Position numbers and translations under genes: made by a program. Below are positions 15,250 through 24,120 of a stretch of 45,555 bases of DNA, piece after piece; position 1 is the first letter of the stretch; each line of letters starts with the position of its first letter. The DNA is taken from contig PLDF01000330.1 in the NCBI GenBank assembly GCA_003135055.1, positions 1 to 45,555 of the forward strand, read 5' to 3'. The DNA is from Bryobacterales bacterium (GTDB lineage Bacteria; Acidobacteriota; Terriglobia; Bryobacterales; Bryobacteraceae). The notes beneath the pieces were generated by a model that was given only the letters and a program-made list of their open reading frames with translations, was not told where the DNA came from and ran no database searches.

Positions 15250-16380
15250 TCAAGCGTGTGCTCCATCGCTGGTGGCGGGCAGGCCCTGAGCCTGGCCACG
15301 ATCCCGCGCCGCTGGCATTACGGCTGGCACTACCGTGGATCCGCGGACGATCAACTGGCATTCCAAACAGATTTCGCGCTGCTCGCGATCCGCGCCGCCT
15401 TCGATGCGGTCGAGCAGCATGGCGGCCGCCTCGCGTCCTTGCTGGGCGGTGGGTTGGGCCACGGTGGTCAGCGGCGGCGTGGTGAACGCCGATTGCGGGA
15501 CGTTGTCGAACCCCACAATGGCGATATCGCCGGGAATGGAAACGCCGCTGTCGCGCGCGGCGCTCATGGCTCCCAGAGCGGTGAAGTCGTTTCGCGCGAA
15601 GATGGCCGTGGGCGGATGCGGCAGCGATAGAAGGCGCTTCATCGCCTCGTATCCATCGGCCTGCTTCGAATAGCCTGGCCCGGATTCATGATTCGGACCG
15701 GCAATCAGCTCCTCCGGGACGCCGAGCCCGTGCGCGTGCATGGCTTCCAGGAAGCCGTGAAACCGCCGCAACCGTCCGGCGGTCCGCGGCGAGCCGCCGA
15801 TGTAGGCGATGCGTTTGTGGCCCAGCGAAATCAGGTGCTCCACGGCATCGTAGGCGCCTTGCCAATGGTCGGCCGTGACGCGGTCGATTCCCACCGGCGC
15901 GGCGTTGCGGCCCACCACCACGATGGGCATGCCGCGGCGCGTGAACCGTTCCAGGGCTTCGTTGCCGGACGCGGTCTCGACCGTGGCGACCGCAATGCCC
16001 GCCACGCGATGGTCGAAAAATGCGCTGAGCGCGGCATGTTCCCGCTTGGTGCTCTGCTCGGTGGTGGAAAGGAACGCCGTGTAGCCGCGTACCAACATGG
16101 CTTCTTGGATGCTGCCCGCCAGCTCCGCCGCGAACGGATTCAGAATATCGGGCACCAGAATGCCGATGACGTGCGACCGCTGGCTCTTCAACCCGCGCGC
16201 CAGCGCGTTGGGATGGTATTCCAGTTTATCGATGATGCGCTGCACCTTCTCGCGCATCTTCAGGCTGACGTAACCCGAGCCGTTGATGACTCGCGAAACA
16301 GTCATGGGCGCGACGTTCGCGAGCGCGGCGATATCTACCAGCGTGGGGTGCCGCTGATTGGCGCGGGCCGTTGTTTTCAC
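15250..16380 (-). CDS. LacI family transcriptional regulator
   Basis: A 376-residue repressor. The N-terminal helix-turn-helix reads TLVDIAALANVAPMTVSRVI (from about residue 13), followed by the hinge region YHPNALARGLKSQRS. The remainder is a periplasmic-binding-protein-like sugar sensor (IGILVPDILNPF, then FDNVPQSAFTTPPLTTV). The GTG start at 16380 is preceded by AGGGA and overlaps nothing, whereas an ATG six codons upstream would overlap the mannosidase stop. It directly follows the mannosidase gene (1-bp gap), so it very likely controls this operon in response to mannose or a mannoside. A TAACGTTA palindrome before the mannosidase gene is a candidate operator. Confidence 0.92.
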   Translation of the reverse strand: MKTTARANQRHPTLVDIAALANVAPMTVSRVINGSGYVSLKMREKVQRIIDKLEYHPNALARGLKSQRSHVIGILVPDILNPFAAELAGSIQEAMLVRGYTAFLSTTEQSTKREHAALSAFFDHRVAGIAVATVETASGNEALERFTRRGMPIVVVGRNAAPVGIDRVTADHWQGAYDAVEHLISLGHKRIAYIGGSPRTAGRLRRFHGFLEAMHAHGLGVPEELIAGPNHESGPGYSKQADGYEAMKRLLSLPHPPTAIFARNDFTALGAMSAARDSGVSIPGDIAIVGFDNVPQSAFTTPPLTTVAQPTAQQGREAAAMLLDRIEGGADREQREICLECQLIVRGSTVVPAVMPAARDRGQAQGLPATSDGAHA

Positions 16381-16381
16381 G

Positions 16382-19300
16382 TCATTTCCCTCGCGCAAAC
16401 GAGACCTCGACAGTCCGGATTTCGTACGGCCCGGCCGCCAGCGAGAGGCTACGCCCGTCCGCCGCCAGCTTTACCGCGCCGGCCGGGGAATCTTTGAACA
16501 CCGATGGCTTTTCCATGAGATTGGTTTCCACCGCGCTCGCGGCTTGCTGGGGCAGGTCCAGCTTCACCTGCGCCGGCTTGCCTTCGAATTCGTAGAAGCG
16601 GAAGATCAGCCCGTCGTCGTCCTCGGCCTTCTTCATCACCGTGAGGATCACGTTGCCCGGCTCAATGCGCGCGAAGGCGTGCCGGGCCGGGAGCGTGCCG
16701 CTGTGCGGTTGCGCGGTCATGGCGATCAGCGGGTAATTCAATTCGTAACCCTGACGCATGGTGTTGCCGGCGCGCCAATCGCCGCTGTGAGCGTAGAGCG
16801 CGTAAGTCATCTCATGGCGCCCTTGATCGGCCACCCGGTTATCCGGCGCGGGCATGTTCGGCGACCGCAGCAGCGAAATGCGAATCACGTTGTCCTTTGC
16901 ATCGTAGCCGTACTTACTGGCGTTCAGCAAGCTGAAGCCCTGCGTGCCATTCGAGATATCTCCCCAACGCAGCGCGGGCACTTCGAACTTCGCCTTTTCC
17001 AGCGAGTTATTGCGCGTAGTAGGCCGTTCGATCGTGCCGTAAGGTATCTCAAACGTGGCCTTGTCGCTCTGCGCGTTGACGGGGAAGCCGACTTTCAGCA
17101 GTATGTGGTTCTCATGCCAATCCACCTGCGTATCCACGTCGATGCGCGGCGAGCCGGCGCGAACCACGACATCGCGCGAGAAGGTGGAGCTTTGAAACTT
17201 GTTCCTGATGCGAACCACGGCGCGCTCGGGTCCGCTCTCGATTACCTTCACTTCGTCGGGCTGTTTCAGGTCCCAGCTCTGTTCGTCGAACTTGATTTCC
17301 CATGCATCCTGCTGCGCGGGCCGGTCGACGAAGGTTTGCAGCAGATTGCCGCAGCCACCCGGCGCGACTGACTCCTTACTATCCGCCTTGTTTACCAGGC
17401 TGGTGACGCAGCCGGTCTGCGGATCGATCTTGACGCGGATGAATTCGTTCTCGATAGTGGTTCCACTTACTTTAAGCGGCGTGGCGGCGGCCCGCGGAGC
17501 CGCTGCCGCTGTGGCGAGTGATGACACGTGAATAGTTTCGTATCCCACAGGCGGCACGTTCTTGACCATTACTTCGAGCGTGGTCCGCTGAGTGGCTGGG
17601 TCACTCGCAATCGCTTGTGCGAGCAGCGGCGCGCCGGCCGAATCGCGCGCCTGAAGAACCTGTCCGGCAGGCGGCGTGTGGACTTCCACCGTCACCGGGC
17701 CGGTACGCTCCCACGAAAGCGGATTGAAGACTACTACCGCTTCGCCCGCGCCTTGGGTATCGACGCGCGCAGCCAGATCGCCCAACGCGCCATTGAGTAT
17801 CTTGCCGCTCTCGAGGTTGGCCGTATTCAGGTTTTCGATGGCGTCCACGTAGTTGATGCCGATTCCGGAGCCCGGCATGATGTCGTGGAACATGTCGAAC
17901 AGCACCTTCTTCCAAATCTCTTCGAAGCGCCCGTTCGGATAGGAATGCGTATCGAGATAGGCGAGAGACGCGAACTTTTCGGCGTTCTGTAACTGCTCTT
18001 CATTGCGACGGATCTGCTTCTTGGTTTCCGACTGCGTGGTGTAACAACCGCGGTGATATTCAAGGTATAACTCATCGTTCCAGGTTGGCGGCTTCAAATC
18101 GCCGGAGCTGATCTTCTTTTCCAGATCGTCGAAGAAGCCGCGCGCGGTTCCGAATTCGAGCTTGGGAAAGATGGCCGAGGGCTGTTCCAGGCGAACCGCT
18201 TCGTCGAGCATCTGCCGGGTGGGTCCGCCGCCGTGGTCGCCGACCCCATAGAGGTGCATGATTTCCGGGAAATGGTCTTCCGGCGTATAGTCGGCAACAT
18301 CTTGCGAAAGCTGTACGGGATTAATGCCGCCGCTATAGCCATGCGGGAAGTAAGTGAGTACCTTGCTGCCGTCGGGCGCTTGCCACCAGAATAACTTATA
18401 AGGGAAGTTATTAGTTTCATTCCATGACATCTTCTGCGTCACGAAGCTATCGAAGCCCGACCGCTTGTATATCTGCGGAAGCTGCCAGTTATAACCGAAA
18501 GAGTCCGGATTCCAGCCGATCTCGGTGCTCCTGCCGAATTCCTTTTGGAAGAAACGCGTGCCCACTAACAACTGGCGCACCAGCGATTCGCCGTCGGGCA
18601 TGTTCAAATCGGGCTCGATCCACATGCCGCCCACCAGCTCCCAGCGCCCTTCCTTCACGCGCTGCTGGATTTGCTGAAATAGCGCCGGATACTTGTCGCG
18701 CAGCCATGCGTAATCCTGCACGCTCGATTGCGCATAAGTGAAGCCGGGATACTCGCGCATCAGTTGCAGCGCGGTGGTGAAGGTGTCGCGGACCACTTCC
18801 ACGGTTTCCGTCCATGGCCACAACCAGGCCATATCGATGTGGGCGTTGCCGACGAGCTTCACGGTGAACTGCCGCATCCAGTCGCGCAGCGGACCGAGGC
18901 CGCGGTTGGCGGCTTCGAGCGAGTGCGTGAAGGCCGGCTGATCGCCGCGGTCCAGGGCGGCGAAATCGATAGCCTTCACCGCGGCATCGAGCTGGCGCTC
19001 GTGATCGTCCTTGCCATTGGGGAATCCGGCGATGATCTCTTCAGCGGATTGAATGTCGGTGCGCATCACGCCTGGGTCGGGCTGGCCCGGATAGTCCACC
19101 ATCAGTTGCGCGCCAGTGAGGCGGCCATTCTCCGCATGATAAGGAGTGTTGACGGCGACTAATACCTTTTGCCCGGTTACTGCCTTTTCGGTAATCAGGA
19201 TGGGATCGAGAGTGCGGCCGTCGCCCTGAGCGGCCAGGGCGCCGTTGAAGAAGATGCGGCCATCGTTTGACAGCCGTACCATCAGGCGCACGCGGGCGCC

Positions 19301-19654
19301 GCGGATATCCTTGCCGCCGAGCGTGGCGGGGATCTCAATCACTGTGCGATACCAGGCGCGCCCGTTGCCGGGTTGCGCGCCGCCAGTATTACCGCGTCCG
19401 CCGGCGAGAGTGATGGCGGTCCATTGCGAATCGTCGAGGGCCGGATCTTCGCCATGCGGAATATCGGCGGCGTGCGCGCGCCAGTTGGTAACGTTCGTGC
19501 CGGTCATAGCGGCGAGCCGGGCGAGCGCGGCTTGATATTTCTCCGGTGGCCGCTGCGGCTGGGGTGGGCGGGCGCGCTGCGCAACCAGCACGGGGCTGCC
19601 GAGTAGAACGCAGATTGCGGCGGCAATAGGGAGTGGCTTGGTCAGGTTCGCCAT
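16382..19654 (-). CDS. Exported GH38 alpha-mannosidase
   Basis: A 1090-residue glycoside hydrolase with a signal peptide (about 1-26, ending VLVAQ). An N-terminal beta-sandwich (about 55-190) precedes the catalytic domain. GNAHIDMAWLWPW supplies the zinc-binding His272 and Asp274. WNPDSFGY carries the expected nucleophile Asp384. Further zinc-site candidates lie in FHDIMPGSG. The C-terminal half is the usual large beta-sandwich region. Family knowledge: retaining alpha-mannosidases of GH38 cleave mannose from N-glycans and mannans using zinc. Together with the LacI and SDR genes it suggests growth on mannose-containing glycans. AGAGGTGACCAA lies just before the ATG. The extra N-terminal domain makes it longer than minimal bacterial GH38 enzymes. 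Confidence 0.93.
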   Translation of the reverse strand: MANLTKPLPIAAAICVLLGSPVLVAQRARPPQPQRPPEKYQAALARLAAMTGTNVTNWRAHAADIPHGEDPALDDSQWTAITLAGGRGNTGGAQPGNGRAWYRTVIEIPATLGGKDIRGARVRLMVRLSNDGRIFFNGALAAQGDGRTLDPILITEKAVTGQKVLVAVNTPYHAENGRLTGAQLMVDYPGQPDPGVMRTDIQSAEEIIAGFPNGKDDHERQLDAAVKAIDFAALDRGDQPAFTHSLEAANRGLGPLRDWMRQFTVKLVGNAHIDMAWLWPWTETVEVVRDTFTTALQLMREYPGFTYAQSSVQDYAWLRDKYPALFQQIQQRVKEGRWELVGGMWIEPDLNMPDGESLVRQLLVGTRFFQKEFGRSTEIGWNPDSFGYNWQLPQIYKRSGFDSFVTQKMSWNETNNFPYKLFWWQAPDGSKVLTYFPHGYSGGINPVQLSQDVADYTPEDHFPEIMHLYGVGDHGGGPTRQMLDEAVRLEQPSAIFPKLEFGTARGFFDDLEKKISSGDLKPPTWNDELYLEYHRGCYTTQSETKKQIRRNEEQLQNAEKFASLAYLDTHSYPNGRFEEIWKKVLFDMFHDIMPGSGIGINYVDAIENLNTANLESGKILNGALGDLAARVDTQGAGEAVVVFNPLSWERTGPVTVEVHTPPAGQVLQARDSAGAPLLAQAIASDPATQRTTLEVMVKNVPPVGYETIHVSSLATAAAAPRAAATPLKVSGTTIENEFIRVKIDPQTGCVTSLVNKADSKESVAPGGCGNLLQTFVDRPAQQDAWEIKFDEQSWDLKQPDEVKVIESGPERAVVRIRNKFQSSTFSRDVVVRAGSPRIDVDTQVDWHENHILLKVGFPVNAQSDKATFEIPYGTIERPTTRNNSLEKAKFEVPALRWGDISNGTQGFSLLNASKYGYDAKDNVIRISLLRSPNMPAPDNRVADQGRHEMTYALYAHSGDWRAGNTMRQGYELNYPLIAMTAQPHSGTLPARHAFARIEPGNVILTVMKKAEDDDGLIFRFYEFEGKPAQVKLDLPQQAASAVETNLMEKPSVFKDSPAGAVKLAADGRSLSLAAGPYEIRTVEVSFARGK

Positions 19655-19901
19655 TTGGTCACCTCTCTGTTAACGTTATCCGATTTGAAGAAAAAGTCAA
19701 GCGGGGCGAAGGCTTGTGAAAGACTGCATAGCGCTAAAACGGGCGCGCGGAGGGCGGGCGCGCGGTTCTTGGGTAACGCGTGAAGGTGCGTTGATCGCAG
19801 ACCGATTTGGTGGCGCCTGAGAATTGGGCGAAGCGGTCTTCATGTTGTTTGCGGCGCCTGTCGGTCGCGATCTGCGGCAGATGGCTGAGTTTCCGCGGGG
19901 G
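19655..19901. other. Intergenic region upstream of the mannosidase operon
   Basis: It holds the mannosidase promoter region on the minus strand, including the TAACGTTA palindrome, and may include the lost 5' half of the cytochrome P450 pseudogene on the plus strand. No gene could be read in it. Confidence 0.4.
19671..19678. promoter_or_regulatory. Candidate LacI-family operator
   Basis: TAACGTTA is a perfect palindrome with a central CG, as in LacI-family operators. It lies 17-24 bases upstream of the mannosidase ATG, where a bound repressor would block expression. The regulator of the same operon is the natural candidate to bind it. A short palindrome can arise by chance. Confidence 0.4.
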
Positions 19902-20557
19902 GATGTCCGATCAACAGGCTGCGGGATGAAATGATGACGCGGTTTCCGGCAGGGCACGAGACGACCGCCAATGCCCTGACGTGGACTTGGCATCTTCTGT
20001 CGCGGCATCCCGAGGCTGGGGGAAATTGCTGGAGGAGCTTCTCCGCGTGCTGGCAGGCCATGGGCCCGCGCTGACAGACCTGCAGAAACTGCCTTACGCC
20101 GAGATGTCGTTCGGGGGGCCATTCGCCTCTATCCTCCGGCGCCCTTATTTGCGCGAGAGCCTATATAGAGGACGTCACTATCGGGGGATATCGCGTGCCC
20201 AAGGGCAGCCTGGTCATCGTCAACACATGCGCTCTCTACCGTGACGGGCGATTCTTTGCCGATCCTGAGCGGTTTGATCCCGATCGATTCGCTTCAGGCT
20301 GGGAGAAGCGCATTCCGCGTTACGCGTATCTTCCGTTTGGCGGCGGTCCGCGCGTATGCATCGGCAATGGCTTCGCGATGATGGAGGCGCGGCTGATTTT
20401 TGCAACGGTGGCGCAGCGCTACAAGCTGTCGTTAGAGCCCCTTGAGGAGATTGAGCCGGTCCAGCTCGTGACAGTCAGGCCGAGTGGCCCTGTCCGGATG
20501 AGACTGGAGAGACGAGCATCCGCGCCACTCAGCCAGGCGACGGGTGGCCGCGCATGA
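19902..20557 (+). pseudogene. Cytochrome P450 remnant (C-terminal half, several frameshifts)
   Basis: Pieces of a bacterial P450 can be read in order, in changing frames. They are the I-helix oxygen-binding motif [10 protein letters not shown] (about 19950), the linker [20 protein letters not shown] (about 20026), the K-helix region IRLYPPAPLFARE (about 20121), and then GGYRVPKGSLVIVN, RFDPDRF and the heme-binding loop FGGGPRVCIGNGFA (about 20337-20378). At least three frame changes lie near 20020, 20112 and 20160, and another probably near 19917. An in-frame TAG lies at the end of the K-helix segment. The first half of the gene is missing. The last part remains open to 20557. It flanks an intact radical SAM gene on the other strand. 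Confidence 0.88.
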
Positions 20558-20590
20558 AATGCGGCCGGTAGTGCGGCCGGTGGTTTTGCT

Positions 20591-22009
20591 TCAAGCGTCA
20601 GGCCGCGCCGAGACCAAGCTCTCCAGCGGCACAAATCCCGACGGTTGAGCATCGTCTGGCTGAACGGCAGGCGGAGGAGCCGCCGGAAATGTCCGGATAC
20701 TGTGGATGTTGACCTTGCCCGCCACGCCGCCGGAAGCGTAGTTGCGCACGACCAGCCAGCAGCCCGGCGCCGGTGAATTCAGAGTGAGCTCGAGCGTACT
20801 CATGCCGCCGGGGGCGGCGCGTTTTTCCGCGGCGATGAACTTGCCTAGGGTGGGCTCAGCGATAGAAACTCCGATTTCGCCCTGCTCCACAAGAGCTTCG
20901 ATGCGAATTAACAAAGGGCCGGCTTCCGCCAACGGCCACTCCGGGTCGTCGTGAATTGAAAATAAGGCCGCGAACGCCCACTGCTGGGGCGACGTCGTAA
21001 TGTGCACGGGACCCTCGCCGTGAATCTCCGCGTCATTGCATGCGGTAGCTTCGCTGAGACGGAAAACGCCGAGCCTCTCTTCGGTCTTGGGCATCTCAGG
21101 ACTAACTCCATAGGGCAGATCGGGCAGCGAAACCGTTCGCGTAAACGCGGAGTGCCCCTGCTCACCCTGCTTGAACATCATCCACCAATCGCACTGCCGG
21201 CACAACTGCCCGAGGGGGCTCTCGGTATCCGCGTAAAGCCGCTTGAAATGCTCGAGCGCCTCGCTCGGAGTGGCTTGGCGGATGTGCGGCAGCCACTCCA
21301 GGTCGCGATCGTGCTGATACACGGTGATGGCGCAGCATGGGGTCATTTTACCGTTGGGCATCAGAAACACCCGCAGGTGGCAATCCACGCGCTCGCCCGG
21401 ATCGAATAGAAGATTGCGGAACTTGAACGCGCCGTAGTATTCGGCCTGGAAGCTGACACGATCCACGCGGCCGGTCCAGAAGCGCTCGAACTCCTCCTGT
21501 CGCGCGAATGTGTTCTTGAAGAGCACGTTGGCAATGGTCACCGTCAAATCGGGATAGAGGCTCTTCTTCGATCGCAAATAGGAACAGACGTCCAGGATCA
21601 CGCTCAGCTCACCACCCCGGCGGATTCTCCGGTAACTTCCCGGCTCGATCGCGTCGACGCTGATGGCAATTTCCCGCACGCCGATCTCGAGGATGCGATC
21701 CGTCATTTCCGGCGTCAGCAGCTGCCCGTTGGTGAGGACGCACGGTTGATGTCCATAAGCGGCTGCTGTCCGAAGGTGTTCGAGGGCGTGAGGATCCATC
21801 AGGAAGTCGCCTGTGGAAGCGAACCAGATAGGCCCGGCCGGAACCGAGCCGACGAACTTGCGCACGTCTTCGACGGTTAGCGTGCCCTCCAATTTCGTGG
21901 CGGTGGGACCATTGAAGTGACACATTACGCACGAAAGGTTACAGACTTCCGTGGTATTGACGCCGCCTACATCAATCGCTTGCAAACAGTCCCTCTCAGG
22001 AAAACGCAA
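20591..22009 (-). CDS. Radical SAM / SPASM-like protein with C-terminal beta-rich domain
   Basis: A 472-residue protein. The motif CNLSCVMC (Cys23, Cys27, Cys30) binds the SAM-cleaving [4Fe-4S] cluster, and the region to about 220 has the partial TIM-barrel pattern (TNGQLLTPEM, AISVDAIEPGSYRRIRRGGE). A second Cys set follows (DCHLRVFLMPNGKMTPCC and LCRQCDWW), like a SPASM or twitch auxiliary cluster region. Residues about 335-450 form a beta-rich C-terminal domain without Cys, perhaps a carbohydrate-binding-like sandwich. Family knowledge: SPASM proteins modify peptides or small molecules by radical chemistry. No precursor peptide was recognised nearby. The first codon ATG at 22009 places the cluster motif normally. 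The function is otherwise unassigned. Confidence 0.82.
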   Translation of the reverse strand: MRFPERDCLQAIDVGGVNTTEVCNLSCVMCHFNGPTATKLEGTLTVEDVRKFVGSVPAGPIWFASTGDFLMDPHALEHLRTAAAYGHQPCVLTNGQLLTPEMTDRILEIGVREIAISVDAIEPGSYRRIRRGGELSVILDVCSYLRSKKSLYPDLTVTIANVLFKNTFARQEEFERFWTGRVDRVSFQAEYYGAFKFRNLLFDPGERVDCHLRVFLMPNGKMTPCCAITVYQHDRDLEWLPHIRQATPSEALEHFKRLYADTESPLGQLCRQCDWWMMFKQGEQGHSAFTRTVSLPDLPYGVSPEMPKTEERLGVFRLSEATACNDAEIHGEGPVHITTSPQQWAFAALFSIHDDPEWPLAEAGPLLIRIEALVEQGEIGVSIAEPTLGKFIAAEKRAAPGGMSTLELTLNSPAPGCWLVVRNYASGGVAGKVNIHSIRTFPAAPPPAVQPDDAQPSGFVPLESLVSARPDA

Positions 22010-22113
22010 AACCGGTTGACGACAACCGTATTCCGCACGCAGGATTTGAGTTACGGTTTTAGTATAGCGCTTCAGCGTCCGCGAAGGATTGCATCCGGGG
22101 CGCGGCCGCGGGC

Positions 22114-22227
22114 GCTTACAGGTTTGGGGATTATCGCCGCTCAGTGCCGTAATTCGCTCCCGGTCGCGGCTCCGTTTCGGACTCGGCGTGTTTTCAGATG
22201 CTACGGAGCCGCGACAGCAAGGGAGCG
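22114..22227 (+). repeat. CGCTCCCT-type palindromic repeat, full copy
   Basis: It begins GCTTACAGGTTTGGGGATTA and contains inverted arms around CGCTCCC..GTCGCGGCTCC and GGAGCCGCGAC..GGGAGCG. It is nearly identical in layout to 34246-34387, with a partial third copy at 2866-2914. It lies between the radical SAM gene start and the photolyase remnant, about where the missing 5' part of the photolyase would be. Confidence 0.85.
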
Positions 22228-22279
22228 GATTTTGACCGGCGTTTCCCGAATCCGTTTATGCACCTACGCCGTGTATTCA

Positions 22280-23187
22280 CGCTGCATCGTCCCGTCCAGG
22301 TGCATCGAAGCCCGCTCCTATGCCGCCGATGCCATTCGCGCGAGAATCCATGCCTTCCGGAGCGCTTCCTGCAACCGGTGGAGAAGGTTCGCCTGCGACG
22401 GAAATGGACCGCGGGTTCCCTGCCCTGCCCGCGCTAGCGGGAGTTTTGCTGAGAACACCCGCCGGCGGCGAAATCGATCATTCCGTCCCGCGTTCCACCC
22501 TCTTCCGCGGCGGCCGCAAGCAGGCAGAATTCCTCCTCGACCTCCTTCCGGAGCATGGCCTCAGCCGCTACGCGCGCGACCAGAGCCAGCCCACCGCCCA
22601 CGCCACTTCGAACCTCGGCCCGCACTCCGTTCCGGCTGCATTTCCTCGCGGAGCGAGTCGTCGCCGGATGCAGCCCTGCGCGTCCGCGAACACGCCGCGA
22701 GCACACGTCCAAACGCGTGGACAGCTTCACCGAGACTCCCCGATTGCGGCGCGCCACCCTGCGCGCACATCGCAAAGACAAGCGGGACCCGCAGTACGCA
22801 CGCGAACAGGTCGATCAAGCCGCCAAGCACGACGATTTGTGGATCGCGGCCCAAAAAGAATCTGCGGCGCGGCAGGATTCACGGCTATTATCGAATGTAT
22901 TGGGGCAAGAAGATCGCCGAATGGCCGCGCACGCTCGAAGAAGCCTTGCCATCATGCTCTATCTCAATGACCAGTACGCGCCAGACGGCCGGGACCCTGA
23001 CGCCTACGCCAATATTCTCTGGCGCTTCGGCCTGCACGACCGGCCCTGGGGCGCGCGGATCTTCGGAATGGCGCCCTATCTGTCGCGCTGTATGCCGCGC
23101 GGTCGCATGGACCGCAAGAGGGACGTGCAGGCTTACCGGAACGAGATCGACTGCCTGGAACGCTCCGGCAAGGAACTGACAACGTGA
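22280..23187 (+). pseudogene. Class II deoxyribodipyrimidine photolyase remnant
   Basis: Segments of a class II CPD photolyase are readable in order across three frames: SYAADAIRARIHA (about 22313), GGRKQAEFLLDLLPEHGLSR (about 22512), TSNLGPH (about 22608), HDDLWIAAQKE (about 22831), IHGYYRMYWGKKIAEW (about 22878), and LNDQYAPDGRDPDAYANILW with FGLHDRPW (about 22960-23045). The RMYWxKK and DGRDP motifs point to class II. The N-terminal alpha/beta domain is absent and at least three frameshifts are needed, so it should be inactive. Its last codons overlap the GTG of the next gene (23184-23187), showing that the two once formed an operon. Confidence 0.88.
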
Positions 23188-24080
23188 ACATCGCCATCGC
23201 GGGCGCTTCCGGATTCATCGGCCGCCGCCTGCTCAAAACGCTCGCGCAGGGCGGCCACTCGCTGCACGTATTGAGCCGTCACAAAGGAACCAATCTGCCT
23301 CCCGGCGTGCGCCTTTCCATGTGGGACCCGGTGAAGGGTCCGCCGCCGGAAGACGCGCTGCGCGATGCCGATGCAGTCATTCATCTTTCCGGCGAACCGG
23401 TGGCGCAACGCTGGAGCGAGGAAGTGAAGCGGCGCATTCGCGAGAGCCGCGTCACCGGAACGCGCCATCTGGTGCAGGGCATCGCTCTGCTTTCACGCAA
23501 ACCCACGGCCTTGATTTGCGCTTCCGCCACCGGTTATTACGGCAACCGCGGCGATGAGACATTGACCGAATCGTCGGCCCCGGGCGCGGGATTCCTCGCC
23601 GATGTCTGCGGCGCGTGGGAGCGCGAAGCCGCGGCCGCTGAGCCGCTCGGCGTGCGCGTGGCGCTGATTCGCACCGGCATGGCGCTCGACCCGCGCGGCG
23701 GCGCACTGCAACGCCTGCTGCCGCCCTTCCGCATGGGCGTCGGCGGCAAGCTGGGCAACGGCAAACAGTGGACCCCGTGGATCCACTTGGACGATCTGGC
23801 GAACCTTTACGCCTTCGCGCTCGAAAACCCGGTACGCGGCGCCCTGAACGGAACCGCGCCCAACCCCGTCGCCAATGCCGAATTCACGAGCATTCTGGCC
23901 GCCGCGGTGCATCGCCCGGCGATTCTGCCCATTCCGGCGCTGGCGATGAAGCTCTTATACGGGGAGATGGCCCAGATACTATTCGATAGCCAGCGCGTAC
24001 TACCTAAAGTTGCTGAAAACATGGGCTTCCGCTTCCGTTTTCCGCAACTTCCCGCCGCGCTGGCGGATCTATTGAAATAG
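23184..24080 (+). CDS. TIGR01777 family NAD(P)-dependent oxidoreductase
   Basis: A 298-residue extended short-chain dehydrogenase/epimerase-like protein from a GTG start. The Rossmann motif is GASGFIG (7-13). The family markers are VIHLSGEPVAQRWSEEVKRR, SATGYYGNRGDE (including the catalytic-type Tyr) and WIHLDDLANLYAFAL, with a C-terminal DUF1731-like end (PALAMKLLYGEMAQILFDSQ). Related proteins include Escherichia coli YfcH; their substrates are not established. The start overlaps the stop of the photolyase remnant by four bases, so it was co-translated with that gene before its decay. It is followed by its own or a downstream promoter near 24087. Confidence 0.92.
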   Translation: MNIAIAGASGFIGRRLLKTLAQGGHSLHVLSRHKGTNLPPGVRLSMWDPVKGPPPEDALRDADAVIHLSGEPVAQRWSEEVKRRIRESRVTGTRHLVQGIALLSRKPTALICASATGYYGNRGDETLTESSAPGAGFLADVCGAWEREAAAAEPLGVRVALIRTGMALDPRGGALQRLLPPFRMGVGGKLGNGKQWTPWIHLDDLANLYAFALENPVRGALNGTAPNPVANAEFTSILAAAVHRPAILPIPALAMKLLYGEMAQILFDSQRVLPKVAENMGFRFRFPQLPAALADLLK

Positions 24081-24086
24081 TTGGCG

Positions 24087-24092
24087 TATAAT
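24087..24092 (+). promoter_or_regulatory. Candidate -10 box of the DUF1385-prfA-prmC genes
   Basis: A perfect TATAAT lies 29 bases before the GTG at 24121. A TTGAAA hexamer is present but only 9 bases upstream, too close for a -35, so the promoter is tentative. A GAGAGG Shine-Dalgarno sequence lies at about 24106-24111. Confidence 0.45.
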
Positions 24093-24120
24093 AGAGACAT
24101 ACACTGAGAGGCGATATAGC

